From NCBI RefSeq assembly GCF_002368095.1, contig NZ_AP018227.1, positions 5,608,901-5,672,900 of the forward strand: a DNA stretch of 64,000 bases, given 5' to 3'. Of the stretch, positions 10,201-18,174 are shown piece after piece. Position 1 is the stretch's first letter, and every line of letters starts with the position of its first letter. The DNA comes from Calothrix parasitica NIES-267. GTDB lineage: Bacteria; Cyanobacteriota; Cyanobacteriia; Cyanobacteriales; Nostocaceae. The translations under genes were made by a program, and so were the position numbers. The notes beneath the pieces are model-generated. The model did no database searches. It was given only the letters and a program-made list of their open reading frames with translations, and was not told the origin of the DNA.

Positions 10201-12197
10201 ATTTAGATAGCGATTGGAGTAACTTTTATACTCGAAGAAAAACTTTTCCTGAAGATAAAAGATTAAATAAAAACTTTGCTTGTCGTAAGGATCAATTTGA
10301 TGGCTGTAATAGCGGTGAAACATGGCGACCAGCTACCGTAATTGCAGATGCTATCACAGTTCTATCCAAAGAATTTCAAGAAGGTTTTCGCAAGGAAGGA
10401 GATTATGATGTCAGAGACAATTGGGGTTATGCGGCTTTAGGTTATGACTACGACGGTAATGGCATTATTGAAGATACAAAGTTCGTAACTTTGAACGAAA
10501 AAGTTCTTAAACTCGATTTAGATGGTGATGGTAATACTACTGACACTAGTATTACTAGATTAAGCGAAGAGGTTCTTGGCATTGATCTTGATAATGATGG
10601 GAATAAAACTGACACTAACATTAGAATAACTGAGCAAAACATACCAGGTATTGTTGCTACTAGGTTAAATGGTTTGTGGGATAACAACTTCGTAAGCAGT
10701 TTTCCTTGGAAGGAAAGCGGTGGAGAGCGTAACCCTAAGACTTTAGGTAATACTTTGATAAAAAGTTCTTACTTAAATAACTTTGTTACCCCAATTCAGC
10801 GTCGGCAGAAATTTTCCCAGTACGTGATGGAAATTTGTCCCAAAAAAGTAGTGGCAGCTTGTACTCCTAATGACTGGGTAGTAGGTTATGACCTGAATGG
10901 AGATGATGACTTGAATGACACTATTGATCTTGAGGTGAAAAGAAAGATTGGTGGAATAGATACAGACGTTACAGTAAGTTATGTAGAGAAAGACATAAAG
11001 GGTAATCAATTAGTTCAAGCTTTAGCAGATGCACAGGCCGCAAAAGTAAAACCATACAAGGGTGGTTTTAGATTTTATGCAAATAGATTAAGGGCAGGCA
11101 CTACAACATTTCCTGCAAAAGAAGCAGAAGAACAAAGTTTACCCCGTAGAGTCGCATTTCTTAGACATGGAAATGACCTAACTGTTAAGAAAGGTTCTAC
11201 AGACTTAACTAAAGACAAAGCTAGGAAAGATGTAAAAGAAAATACTTTAGTCTTAGATCCAGGTGATAATACTCCAGTTCTTATAGGAGTTACAGATAAT
11301 AGGTACTTACCAGTAAAGTACTATCCTTACTCTAGTACTCTCACTATTAATGAAATTGACTACGACAAATTCGATAACGCAGCTAAAAATATACCTAAAG
11401 AGCAAAACAACAGCTTATGGTTCAAGACAAAAGATAATGCTGATGAGGCTAATTACGGTTATCACTTCCCTCTATGGATTGAAAACAAAGATGCACTAAG
11501 TGCAACTAGAACGACAGACCAGCCATTACTAGCGCCTGTATTGCAGATTCAAATCCCCTTTCGGGGTTCTCCCAAAGATGATAAAACAACTGATAGTAAG
11601 TATTTAACTGGTACAACTGACTTAAAAAGAAAGTCAAATAATACCTGGTTACAAGCAGCTGTCGATACAGAAACAAATCTTATCTTTGCTCAAGGTGATA
11701 CCCCAGGAAGACCCGCAGAATCAAATGGTGGTTTAGAAAACTTTGTACGTTACTTAGAAAATTGGAATGGTAAAGATCATACCGCTCTAGGTTCGTTCAT
11801 TCAGTTTAGACGCAGTTCGTATGCTACAGCACCTTGGCAAGGTTTTACAGCTAGTTACCAAAGTGATGAGACAGGCTATACAAGTTCTACAACAGGAACA
11901 ATTTTCGGATATCCTCAAGGCTATAGAATTACCGTAAATAACCAGAGCGGAAAAAACTTAGGTAGGACACCCTTCTATATCCAAGCTAATCGTCTTTGGG
12001 GTTTTGATGTCGCTTTATTAACTCAGCTACCTGATTTATTTTCTCAACGTTTCACCGCACCACCGAATGGTGAACCGAGCGAGTTTTATAGAGAAGTTAG
12101 TAGAGACGATAAATGGGTTTCAACTTTGCTATGTGCTAAAGATGGAAGCGATAAATATGTAATTAGTGAAGGTCAACGTCCTTCACAATGTGAATAG
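7254..12197 (+). CDS. hpsA: HpsA, giant pilin-like hormogonium polysaccharide protein
   Basis: A 1647-residue protein. After a ~45-residue basic leader it has one type IV pilin/PilX-like hydrophobic segment (GFVLPTVAMVSLVVVL, near residues 50-70), then a very large exported region. HpsA in Nostoc punctiforme is required for hormogonium polysaccharide secretion and gliding motility; size, leader and gene order here match it. Several Asp/Asn-rich calcium-loop-like stretches are visible (DVDGKGG, DTDNNGK, DYDGNG, DLDGDGN, DLDNDGN, DLNGDDD), some clustered near residues 1060-1130. Metal binding is inferred. First gene of the hpsA-D series, followed by a hairpin and then hpsB 73 bp later. Confidence 0.9.
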   Translation: MSKKRKLVRVIKKFYQKFIRKSSSTVRKQSLWLLRNFRVTKRRQNSANSGFVLPTVAMVSLVVVLLTIAIMFRSFERSKNASNVRVNQAVLNAATPALDRARAKIDKLFIDPRLPRSTPNDFSLTEVISKNVSEFTFGDEMQLTLSYDVDGKGGIKDDEKLNTAWKYPVDTDNNGKYDSYTLYGIYFTNPPTSGGNPTRARSPLDARTPPMNEVQGGDKCDRGDKTSASLIGSQGWYESNGVLKRSLFVYTTTLPITDDKGLSNEYEIFRGNKGFAALEYQQDRERRPLTSNAVLYNDDLEIAPGGGIKLNGRIFTNSNLLTVKTKDGDIEFFLVSSPDSCYYNATNSKIVIGGNVANARIRDTTDKVSNNEVKVHLFKDSGVGNKPTIDEDNKSTNVAGGSDVAYNGEAYERRINLLVKAAKRKTDASLPSEVTDELKKITDADASLDKNTVKERLLKTYFRKRTRRVPYAEVPLNDMSKALGSYTEFNVLGTTSGESMRPKDNWVFPFNPANGTAHGGYANLPLKADGDKIKLPAQATDFPEPEGEEKFLGDRVLVGNNMPEMWWDASKNKFVSQEEAGQEINGKKWDEGDGTRKRYPQVRQLDDLGATGRNEFWEQSAAEYPTDKLDVVGGLRVITGAGIYLPNDYNPSSRSFTKTQETVWADNMPMGVTSEAEGLPDDKTPYLQMRAAVVYHFQNDTYKPGTSNPQTPIACVSSFYDPTNEDTAKNEERYKSKTLSWNTDSNGKSNNGIVYGPPNGLRSTYLRVLEYQASLKYPSGRLVNKQLKKALDKGTTGKLTLSEKSALDSGICALQIMDGTLSPVTGSSPIPHGAISEKAFLDARQIKAIDKPGDEKNYELDVELRQPLEIRTTVLDMNLLRTTKAGTTKYSTQEYLLPNSGIIYATRDDALPDLSDETVDISSTDFKLDPTRRPNGIMLIKGEDLSRVNEWRPEEKGLILVSDLPVYIKGDFNKHTEEEFLENLDSDWSNFYTRRKTFPEDKRLNKNFACRKDQFDGCNSGETWRPATVIADAITVLSKEFQEGFRKEGDYDVRDNWGYAALGYDYDGNGIIEDTKFVTLNEKVLKLDLDGDGNTTDTSITRLSEEVLGIDLDNDGNKTDTNIRITEQNIPGIVATRLNGLWDNNFVSSFPWKESGGERNPKTLGNTLIKSSYLNNFVTPIQRRQKFSQYVMEICPKKVVAACTPNDWVVGYDLNGDDDLNDTIDLEVKRKIGGIDTDVTVSYVEKDIKGNQLVQALADAQAAKVKPYKGGFRFYANRLRAGTTTFPAKEAEEQSLPRRVAFLRHGNDLTVKKGSTDLTKDKARKDVKENTLVLDPGDNTPVLIGVTDNRYLPVKYYPYSSTLTINEIDYDKFDNAAKNIPKEQNNSLWFKTKDNADEANYGYHFPLWIENKDALSATRTTDQPLLAPVLQIQIPFRGSPKDDKTTDSKYLTGTTDLKRKSNNTWLQAAVDTETNLIFAQGDTPGRPAESNGGLENFVRYLENWNGKDHTALGSFIQFRRSSYATAPWQGFTASYQSDETGYTSSTTGTIFGYPQGYRITVNNQSGKNLGRTPFYIQANRLWGFDVALLTQLPDLFSQRFTAPPNGEPSEFYREVSRDDKWVSTLLCAKDGSDKYVISEGQRPSQCE

Positions 12198-12205
12198 TCT
12201 CAGGT

Positions 12206-12235
12206 TTACGCACGGATAATTTTATCAGTGCGTAA
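12206..12235 (+). terminator. Hairpin between hpsA and hpsB, possible attenuator
   Basis: TTACGCAC (12206-12213) pairs perfectly with GTGCGTAA (12228-12235). The following bases, GTTTCATATATTT, are only weakly T-rich, so partial rather than full termination is likely. This could keep hpsB-D below hpsA. Confidence 0.45.
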
Positions 12236-12270
12236 GTTTCATATATTTAACTAGTTGCAACTATTTTAAG

Positions 12271-12939
12271 ATGAAAATTTATCACAAATATAAACAAAAA
12301 ATCTCATTCAATCAGTCAGGTTTTACCATTATCGAGTCATTAGTAGCAATCATTGTGGTCGGGATTCTAATGACGGCAATCGCACCTACTATAGTCTTAT
12401 CTGTAGCAACTCGCGTACAAGCAAGACGAGTAGAATTAGCCGCAGATGCTGCTAAAAGCTACATAGATGGTGCAAGAACAGGCACAATAGACGTTTCAAC
12501 ACTACCCAGCGATAAGCAGTTAGATGAATATGATGCTCCTAAAACAGGTACTTTGACTTGCAACAAAGATAATGATTACTGTACTTCACCAGAGAACAAC
12601 TTGTATTGCATAGACGGTGATGCTGATAGTAAATGCACTAAAGATAGCTCAAGGGACATGATTATCCAAGCATTTCGCTACAACAGCAGTTCTACAGATG
12701 TAGAGGATGGTTACAGCTTAGGAGTACGTGTTTATCGAGCAGATGCCTTTGATAGAAATAAAGTTACACAGTTAAAAGCTTTAAAAGATGATGCTAAACA
12801 ACAATCAACATTCACAGGAGGAACTGGTTTAAGGTCAGTTCAAACTCCTCTGATGGAAATAACAACAGATGTTTCTACTAACACTACATTTGAGGATTTC
12901 TGCAAACGTTTGAAAACAGATCCAGCAAAGTCATGTTAA
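12271..12939 (+). CDS. hpsB: HpsB, prepilin-like protein
   Basis: A 222-residue type IV pilin-like protein. A short basic leader ends at G, followed by the class III signal FTIIESLVAIIVVGIL (Glu at +5 of the mature protein) near residues 17-32, the hallmark for cleavage by the prepilin peptidase PilD. The C-terminal part has several Cys residues that could form disulfides outside the membrane. It belongs to the hormogonium polysaccharide locus, and its stop overlaps the hpsC start in ATGTTAA, indicating translational coupling. Confidence 0.88.
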   Translation: MKIYHKYKQKISFNQSGFTIIESLVAIIVVGILMTAIAPTIVLSVATRVQARRVELAADAAKSYIDGARTGTIDVSTLPSDKQLDEYDAPKTGTLTCNKDNDYCTSPENNLYCIDGDADSKCTKDSSRDMIIQAFRYNSSSTDVEDGYSLGVRVYRADAFDRNKVTQLKALKDDAKQQSTFTGGTGLRSVQTPLMEITTDVSTNTTFEDFCKRLKTDPAKSC

Positions 12940-13949
12940 ATATCTCTAAATTACAAGTAAATAATAAAGTTACTATCCCGCTCAGATGGTTGAAACGTGA
13001 ATCGAATAAAAATACCAAACAATCTGATAAAACGTCTGGGTTTACGCTAATAGAATTGCTTGTCGCAATGATTCTTGCTTCGCTTATTCTTACACCTTTA
13101 TTAGGGTTTATGATTAACATCATGCAAGCCGACCGTAGAGAACAAGCGAAAACAAGCACTCAACAGGAAGTTAAATCAGCACTTGATTTTATTGCGCGAG
13201 ATTTAGAGCAAGCAGTTTATATATATGATGCTGATGGAATAGATAAAATCAGAAGTCAATTACCTAAAAGTACTACTGATGACCAAAAAAAATATTTTCC
13301 TGTCCTTGTTTTTTGGAAACGTCAATATATAGAGAAAGTAATTCCAATTGCAAAGGGAGCTAAATGTGAAAGTGATGCTCAGAAAAAAGATTGCGACGAC
13401 ACTTATGTTTATTCTCTAGTCGCTTATTACTTAATTAAAGATGATAATTCCACATGGTCTAAGGCTGCAAGAATAGGTAGATTTCAGCTTAGCGATGGCT
13501 ATGGAGAGAATAAAGTGAATAAAGATGTTGGCTTCAAAGAATTCGAGTTAAAAGGTATAGGTGACTTAAAAGCCAAAATGAATAAATGGGAAAGTGATAC
13601 CTATAGCGCAAATACTCCAGGTATTGTCACTCTAGTTGACTATATCGACCAAACAAAAATAAATACTACGAGCAATCCCAAACCTGCTGAATGTCCTACA
13701 GGGATGCAACAAATACCGGACTTCCCTGAAGCTACTGAAGATAAAAATGCTGTTGCCACGGGCGATGTTAACACAGCTAGTTTTCACGTATGTGTAGATT
13801 CAATCAATACTGTTGCAGAAGTTTATTTACGCGGTAACGCATTTGCTCGAATTGAAAATACTCCTCCAGAGTTCAGTAAAGAAAGAAAAATTTATTTTCC
13901 TCAAGCGCGTATACGAGTGGAAGGACGCGGTTTCGTCTTTACAAAATAA
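12933..13949 (+). CDS. hpsC: HpsC, PilW-like prepilin-like protein
   Basis: A 338-residue protein whose ATG overlaps the hpsB stop by 7 bases. The prepilin signal TSGFTLIELLVAMILASLIL (about residues 35-54) has the conserved Glu after the cleavage glycine. The following segment (SALDFIARDLEQAVYIYD) resembles PilW/GspJ-type minor pseudopilins. Minor pilins prime or cap type IV pilus-like fibres; here the fibre is thought to serve secretion of hormogonium polysaccharide. Four or more Cys in the exported part. Confidence 0.88.
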   Translation: MLNISKLQVNNKVTIPLRWLKRESNKNTKQSDKTSGFTLIELLVAMILASLILTPLLGFMINIMQADRREQAKTSTQQEVKSALDFIARDLEQAVYIYDADGIDKIRSQLPKSTTDDQKKYFPVLVFWKRQYIEKVIPIAKGAKCESDAQKKDCDDTYVYSLVAYYLIKDDNSTWSKAARIGRFQLSDGYGENKVNKDVGFKEFELKGIGDLKAKMNKWESDTYSANTPGIVTLVDYIDQTKINTTSNPKPAECPTGMQQIPDFPEATEDKNAVATGDVNTASFHVCVDSINTVAEVYLRGNAFARIENTPPEFSKERKIYFPQARIRVEGRGFVFTK

Positions 13950-14017
13950 GCTTCAAAAAAATAAATTAATCCTCTTTAGCTAGAATCAATTCAATTAAGA
14001 GTGCCATATCTAACTTA

Positions 14018-14743
14018 GTGGTATTAAAAATGTTATACAAATTACCGATAAAGCCATTACTCGCAAAATCAAATATATCTTTTAACTCATCCAAAAAGAC
14101 TTCTGGTTTTACCTTAATCGAAGTATTAGTAGTGATAGTTATGGTAGGTATTCTTTCAGCAATAGCTGCACCAAGTTGGCTAGGGTTTGTTGCCAGACAA
14201 AGACTAAACAAAGCTAACGATACCGTTTTAGCAGCATTGCGAGAAGCACAGCGAGAAGCAAAAAAGAACAAACGTAGTTATAGTGTTAGTTTCAGAAAAA
14301 ATAAAGATAATGCAAATGTTATAGAGTATGCTGTTTATCCAACAAAAAACCTTGATGGAGAGCAAATAGAATCTAATAAAATTAATATATGGAAGCCCAT
14401 AGGAGGCGAGTTAGGAATAAATTCAGAGCAATTCTTAGTAGGCACTAACTTGAAAGGCACAAATGAAGGTAATAGCGACAATAATAATGACAATAATATC
14501 AAAACAATAAAATCAACTCATAGTACAACAAACGTTACGGAAACGATTGCTTTTGATTATGCTGGTACTTTACCTAGAGATGCTAAAGGGATGCCTTTTA
14601 AAATTGTATTAGCAACACGAAAAGATGCAAAAAGTGATAAACCTAGCAATCTAAAACGCTGTGTCATTGTAGAAACCTTTATAGGAGGGATACGAACCGG
14701 AAAGGATGAAGATTGCGATAATAGAAAAAATAGCTCATGGTAA
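14018..14743 (+). CDS. hpsD: HpsD, FimT/GspH-like prepilin-like protein
   Basis: About 240 residues. The frame opens with GTG at 14018; an ATG at 14030 (MLYKLPIK...) is an equally good start. The prepilin signal TSGFTLIEVLVVIVMVGIL near residues 28-46 and the pattern around RQRLNKANDTVLAALREAQREA are typical of GspH/FimT pseudopilins. Late Cys pair (CVIVETF...DEDCDN). Third pseudopilin of the hpsB-D run, followed by a strong terminator, so hpsA-D form a unit apart from hpsE. Confidence 0.86.
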   Translation: MVLKMLYKLPIKPLLAKSNISFNSSKKTSGFTLIEVLVVIVMVGILSAIAAPSWLGFVARQRLNKANDTVLAALREAQREAKKNKRSYSVSFRKNKDNANVIEYAVYPTKNLDGEQIESNKINIWKPIGGELGINSEQFLVGTNLKGTNEGNSDNNNDNNIKTIKSTHSTTNVTETIAFDYAGTLPRDAKGMPFKIVLATRKDAKSDKPSNLKRCVIVETFIGGIRTGKDEDCDNRKNSSW

Positions 14744-14772
14744 TAAAAAATCAATAAAAACACTGAAGCCTC

Positions 14773-14822
14773 AACTGCACCCGAAAGACGAAAATTAATA
14801 CATCGGGTGCAGTTTTATATTT
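14773..14822 (+). terminator. Intrinsic terminator after hpsD
   Basis: A perfect 12-bp stem, AACTGCACCCGA (14773-14784) with TCGGGTGCAGTT (14803-14814), followed by TTATATTT. Confidence 0.85.
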
Positions 14823-14894
14823 CTATTGAATTGCTATTACAATTCACTTACCTACCTAAAAACATATAACCTTAATACCAACACTTAAAGCGCT

Positions 14895-15866
14895 ATGACA
14901 GAGTGCATAAACTTTACCGTAGCTATCCCCACATACAACGGTGCAAGTCGATTACCCGAAGTTCTACAAAGACTGCAAAATCAACTGCATACCGAAAATA
15001 TCTCTTGGGAGATAATAGTTGTCGATAACAACAGCACTGATAACACCGCTGATGTTGTCAAACAATATCAAGAAAATTGGCAGCATCCCTTTCCTTTAAA
15101 ATACAGCTTTGAATCCAGACAAGGTGCAGCATACGCTCGCGAAACAGGAGTTAAAGAAGCCAAAGGTGAAGTTATCGGTTTCCTTGATGATGATAACTAT
15201 CCCGTATCCAACTGGGTAGCCAAAGCTTATGAATTCGCTCAAAAATATCCCCAAGCAGGAGCAATTGCGAGTCAAATTCATCCCAACTGGGAAGTTGAAC
15301 CACCAGAAAATTTTCAACGCATCGCGCCATTTTTAGCAATTACCGAAAGAGGTAACATACCCTTACTCTACGAACCCAAAAGCAAACTATTACCCCCTTC
15401 AGCAGGAATAGTTATTCGCAAACAAGCTTGGTTAGAAAGCGTACCCGAAAATTTAGTTTTAACAGGTAGAGCTAACGGTAGTATGCTCACCGGTGAAGAT
15501 ACCGAAATGCTGTCTTACATTCAACAATCAAGCTGGGAAATTTGGTACAACCCAGAAATGGAAGTTTATCACCAAATTCCTCGTTGGAGATTGCAAAAAG
15601 AATATTTATTCCCCTTCTTCAAAGGAATTGGATTAAGTCGCTACGTTACTAGAATGGTTGATATCAAACCATATTTAAAGCCAGCAGCAATATTTGCTTA
15701 TATGGCGAATGACTTACGAAAAATTTTATTTCATATATTTAAACACGGCAATAAAGTTAAAACAGATTTAGTTACTGCTTGCGAAATGCAGTTATTTATA
15801 AATAGTTTAATTAGCCCTTTTTATCTGTGGAAAAATGGCTATTTTAATAAGAAATTTGAAGGGTAA
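14895..15866 (+). CDS. hpsE: HpsE-type family 2 glycosyltransferase
   Basis: A 323-residue GT-A glycosyltransferase with FTVAIPTYNGASRL at residues 7-20, VDNNSTDNTADV near 45-56, the GFLDDDNYP metal-binding motif near 95-103 and TGEDTEMLSY near 202-211. No membrane helix. Its position directly after hpsABCD and its family match HpsE, one of the glycosyltransferases needed for hormogonium polysaccharide in Nostoc punctiforme. Sugar donor and linkage are unknown. A terminator lies upstream, so it is probably transcribed from its own promoter in the 70 bases before the ATG. Confidence 0.85.
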   Translation: MTECINFTVAIPTYNGASRLPEVLQRLQNQLHTENISWEIIVVDNNSTDNTADVVKQYQENWQHPFPLKYSFESRQGAAYARETGVKEAKGEVIGFLDDDNYPVSNWVAKAYEFAQKYPQAGAIASQIHPNWEVEPPENFQRIAPFLAITERGNIPLLYEPKSKLLPPSAGIVIRKQAWLESVPENLVLTGRANGSMLTGEDTEMLSYIQQSSWEIWYNPEMEVYHQIPRWRLQKEYLFPFFKGIGLSRYVTRMVDIKPYLKPAAIFAYMANDLRKILFHIFKHGNKVKTDLVTACEMQLFINSLISPFYLWKNGYFNKKFEG

Positions 15867-15937
15867 AACATTCGTAGTGTGTCCTATAGGACATGTATCT
15901 TATATCTTGCACCATTCCTAATTAGCGCTCACAACCA

Positions 15938-16123
15938 CCTGGGATTGAAAATCCCAGGCTAATAGCTCAAGTCTACTCAAGTAGACTGAAATACTTACCC
16001 AGTCCTATTTATAGGACTTATGCTATTAGACGGGGGTTTGCAACCCCCGGCGGTTTTGACAATTATGTAAGATGTCAGATTCATAGGACTTTAGCTATTA
16101 GACCGGGAATTGCATTCCCGGTC
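15938..16123. repeat. Cluster of paired palindromic repeats
   Basis: Five palindromes: CCTGGGAT...ATCCCAGG (15938-15958), AGTCTACTC...GTAGACT (15970-15987), AGTCCTATTTATAGGACT (16001-16018), CGGGGGTTTGCAACCCCCG (16031-16049) and GACCGGGAA...TTCCCGGTC (16101-16123). The pairing of an AGTCC...GGACT palindrome with a GC-rich palindrome ten or so bases later recurs at 6607-6656. Confidence 0.8.
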
Positions 16124-16225
16124 GGGTGAATAATACCAACCCCACAACTTATATTCAACAGGTATTTTTTTAAAGTTATCAGCGTATCCGTATCTACCAG
16201 TGTGGTGCATTTATCCAATCACTAA

Positions 16226-16765
16226 ATGTTTAATAAACACTGGAATAATAACTCTAGCAGTGGGTTTACTCTGCTCGAAGTTTTGGTAGTTATTTTAACC
16301 ATCGGTATATTGAGTGCTGCTGCTGCTCCTTCTTGGGTAGCTTTTATTAATACTCGTAAACTTAATTCTGCTTCTGACAAAGTTTACCTTGGTTTACTGC
16401 GGGCAAAACGAGAAGCCCAAAGAACTAAAACCACTTGGCAATTCAGTATTCGCGAGAAAGAAGATATCGTACAGTGGGCCGTTCATCCCGAAACGGTCAA
16501 TCCAAATGATGCTAACTGGAATAGTTTAGATCCGAATGTCGTTTTAGACGCAGAAACTACTTTACTTTTACGAAGATCAACTCAGGTCAGACATATTCAG
16601 TTTGACTATAGGGGTAGCGTCAGAAAACCACCTCTGGGAAGAATCACTTTATCTAGTAAATATGGTGGTAAAGCTAAACGCTGCGTGTATATTTCTACGA
16701 TTTTAGGAGCAATACGAACCGCGAAGGAACGTGATAAACCTAAAAGAGGTGATTATTGCTATTGA
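16226..16765 (+). CDS. FimT/GspH-like prepilin-like protein of the hps locus
   Basis: A 179-residue pseudopilin. A short leader to SSG is followed by FTLLEVLVVILTIGILSAAA (about residues 14-33), with the conserved Glu. It resembles HpsD in the helix that follows (NSASDKVYLGLLRAKREAQR), and its C-terminus matches HpsD in having CVYISTILGAIRTAK against CVIVETFIGGIRTGK, so the two are paralogues. Position after hpsE fits one of the HpsH/HpsI pseudopilins, but I cannot tell which. The gene sits between repeat clusters and has no obvious operon partner. Confidence 0.83.
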   Translation: MFNKHWNNNSSSGFTLLEVLVVILTIGILSAAAAPSWVAFINTRKLNSASDKVYLGLLRAKREAQRTKTTWQFSIREKEDIVQWAVHPETVNPNDANWNSLDPNVVLDAETTLLLRRSTQVRHIQFDYRGSVRKPPLGRITLSSKYGGKAKRCVYISTILGAIRTAKERDKPKRGDYCY

Positions 16766-17148
16766 ATATTTGATTGATTTAAATGTAATCTTACCAGGTG
16801 GTTATTCATACCTATTATTGTATGCAGGCTTTTTTTTGCTTATCCGGTTTTTTATGACAAATTATTGTGCTGTTAATCTTTTTCATAAATTCCGACGGTT
16901 TGTTTTCTACTGATGCAATAATGTAGAGACGTTATACATAACGTCACCCAGAATTACCGAGAAAACCCGACTCTTCAGAGTTTATACAATCAACTAATAG
17001 GACAATTTTATTAAATTCTTGATACTATTCTAAATCCGGGGAGACGTAGCATTGCTAAGTCTCTACATAAGTTATTTTAGATTGTTAATAATGGTACGTT
17101 ACGCTGACGAAGACCAGACCTGAGAAAAATTATAAAAATCATATTTTC
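16766..17148. repeat. Spacer with two GAGACGT-type palindromes
   Basis: Copies of the interspersed palindrome lie at 16923-16945 and 17041-17066. No gene is supported; an open frame at 16731-16913 overlaps the pseudopilin end and has no ribosome-binding site. Confidence 0.55.
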
Positions 17149-17796
17149 GTGGATAGCTCACCCAAAATTGCCAAAAAACATCTAATTATTTTTACGCGCT
17201 ATCCCGAACCCGGTAAAACTAAAACCCGATTGATACCGGCTTTGGGAGTCGAAGGTGCTGCAAATCTTCAGCGTCAAATGACTGAGTTCACTTTATCCAA
17301 AGTCAAAAAATTTCAAGAATCGGCTGCAATCTCTTTTGAAATTAGGTTTGCAGGTGGTAATTTACAACTGATGCAAAATTGGTTGGGAACAGAATTAAAT
17401 TACCTGCATCAAGGAGAAGGGGATTTAGGAAAGCGGATGGAAAACTCTTTTTTAAGTGCCTTAAATAAAGGTGCCCAAGAAGTAGTTATCATCGGCATTG
17501 ATTGCCCCAATCTCAGTGCTGAAGTTTTAACACAAGCCTTTGAAAAAATTCCTAATTGCGACTTATTACTCGGTCCTGCTGTTGATGGCGGCTATTATCT
17601 AATTGGTTTAAAGCGTACCATCGGAGAATTATTTATTAACATAGACTGGGGAACCAGCAAGGTATTACAACAAACTGTGGATATTGCCCAGCAACTTAAT
17701 CTATCAGTTTGTTACTTACCAACTTTGGCTGACGTTGACCGACCAGAGGATTTACCAATTTGGGAAAACAGTTATCAGTTATCAGTTAACAGTTAA
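17149..17796 (+). CDS. DUF2064 / TIGR04282-type glycosyltransferase-like protein
   Basis: A 215-residue protein with a GTG start and family signatures IFTRYPEPGKTKTRL near residues 14-28, GIDCPNL near 116-122 and GPAVDGGYYLIGL near 138-150. The family has a GT-A/nucleotidyltransferase-like fold and is often found beside or fused to family 2 glycosyltransferases; it is annotated as arsenosugar-biosynthesis glycosyltransferase, but a polysaccharide-linked role is equally plausible here among hps genes. The last residues (NSYQLSVNS) are encoded by a degenerate TTATCAGTTAACAGT repeat array, so the true C-terminus has been replaced or extended. Confidence 0.8.
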   Translation: MDSSPKIAKKHLIIFTRYPEPGKTKTRLIPALGVEGAANLQRQMTEFTLSKVKKFQESAAISFEIRFAGGNLQLMQNWLGTELNYLHQGEGDLGKRMENSFLSALNKGAQEVVIIGIDCPNLSAEVLTQAFEKIPNCDLLLGPAVDGGYYLIGLKRTIGELFINIDWGTSKVLQQTVDIAQQLNLSVCYLPTLADVDRPEDLPIWENSYQLSVNS

Positions 17797-18174
17797 CAGT
17801 TAGCAGTGAACAGTCAATAGTTAGCTGTTTTATCAAGCAGTTGCTGTTCAAGCCCAAGCTAATGTGTACAAATTGTACAAAGTACTTAATTTGAAAACAT
17901 TGTGGTGAGACCATATTGGTCGCTAATACTATAAAAATCTACTTATTGATAACTGATAACTGTTCACTGATAACTGTTCTCCCTGTACGAAAATTTGCCG
18001 AAGACAGCTGAAACAACCTTTGCTACTGTGGTGTAATCCCGAACATAGGTGTTAAAATTTCCACCTGTATTGAACCTACTCTATTTGTTAACAGTAGCTA
18101 GAGTATTGGCAACAATCGCTCAAGTAACTTTGTGTAGGACAATCACTGTAATTGAATGCGAGATTAAAACAAAA
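17797..18174. repeat. Spacer with degenerate AACAGTT repeats
   Basis: Units of CAGTTAACAGT type continue to about 17825, and inverted units (GATAACTG, TTCACTGATAACTG) lie near 17945-17980. An in-frame extension of the next gene to GTG 18049 is possible but not favoured. Confidence 0.5.

Noticed and set aside
16731-16913. 60-codon hydrophobic frame overlapping the pseudopilin end
   Set aside because: Overlaps the real gene end, has no ribosome-binding site, and AT-rich DNA gives such frames by chance.
18049-18174. N-terminal extension of the HpsJ-like protein to GTG
   Set aside because: The extension has no family similarity and the ATG at 18175 gives the expected N-terminus before the first membrane helix.
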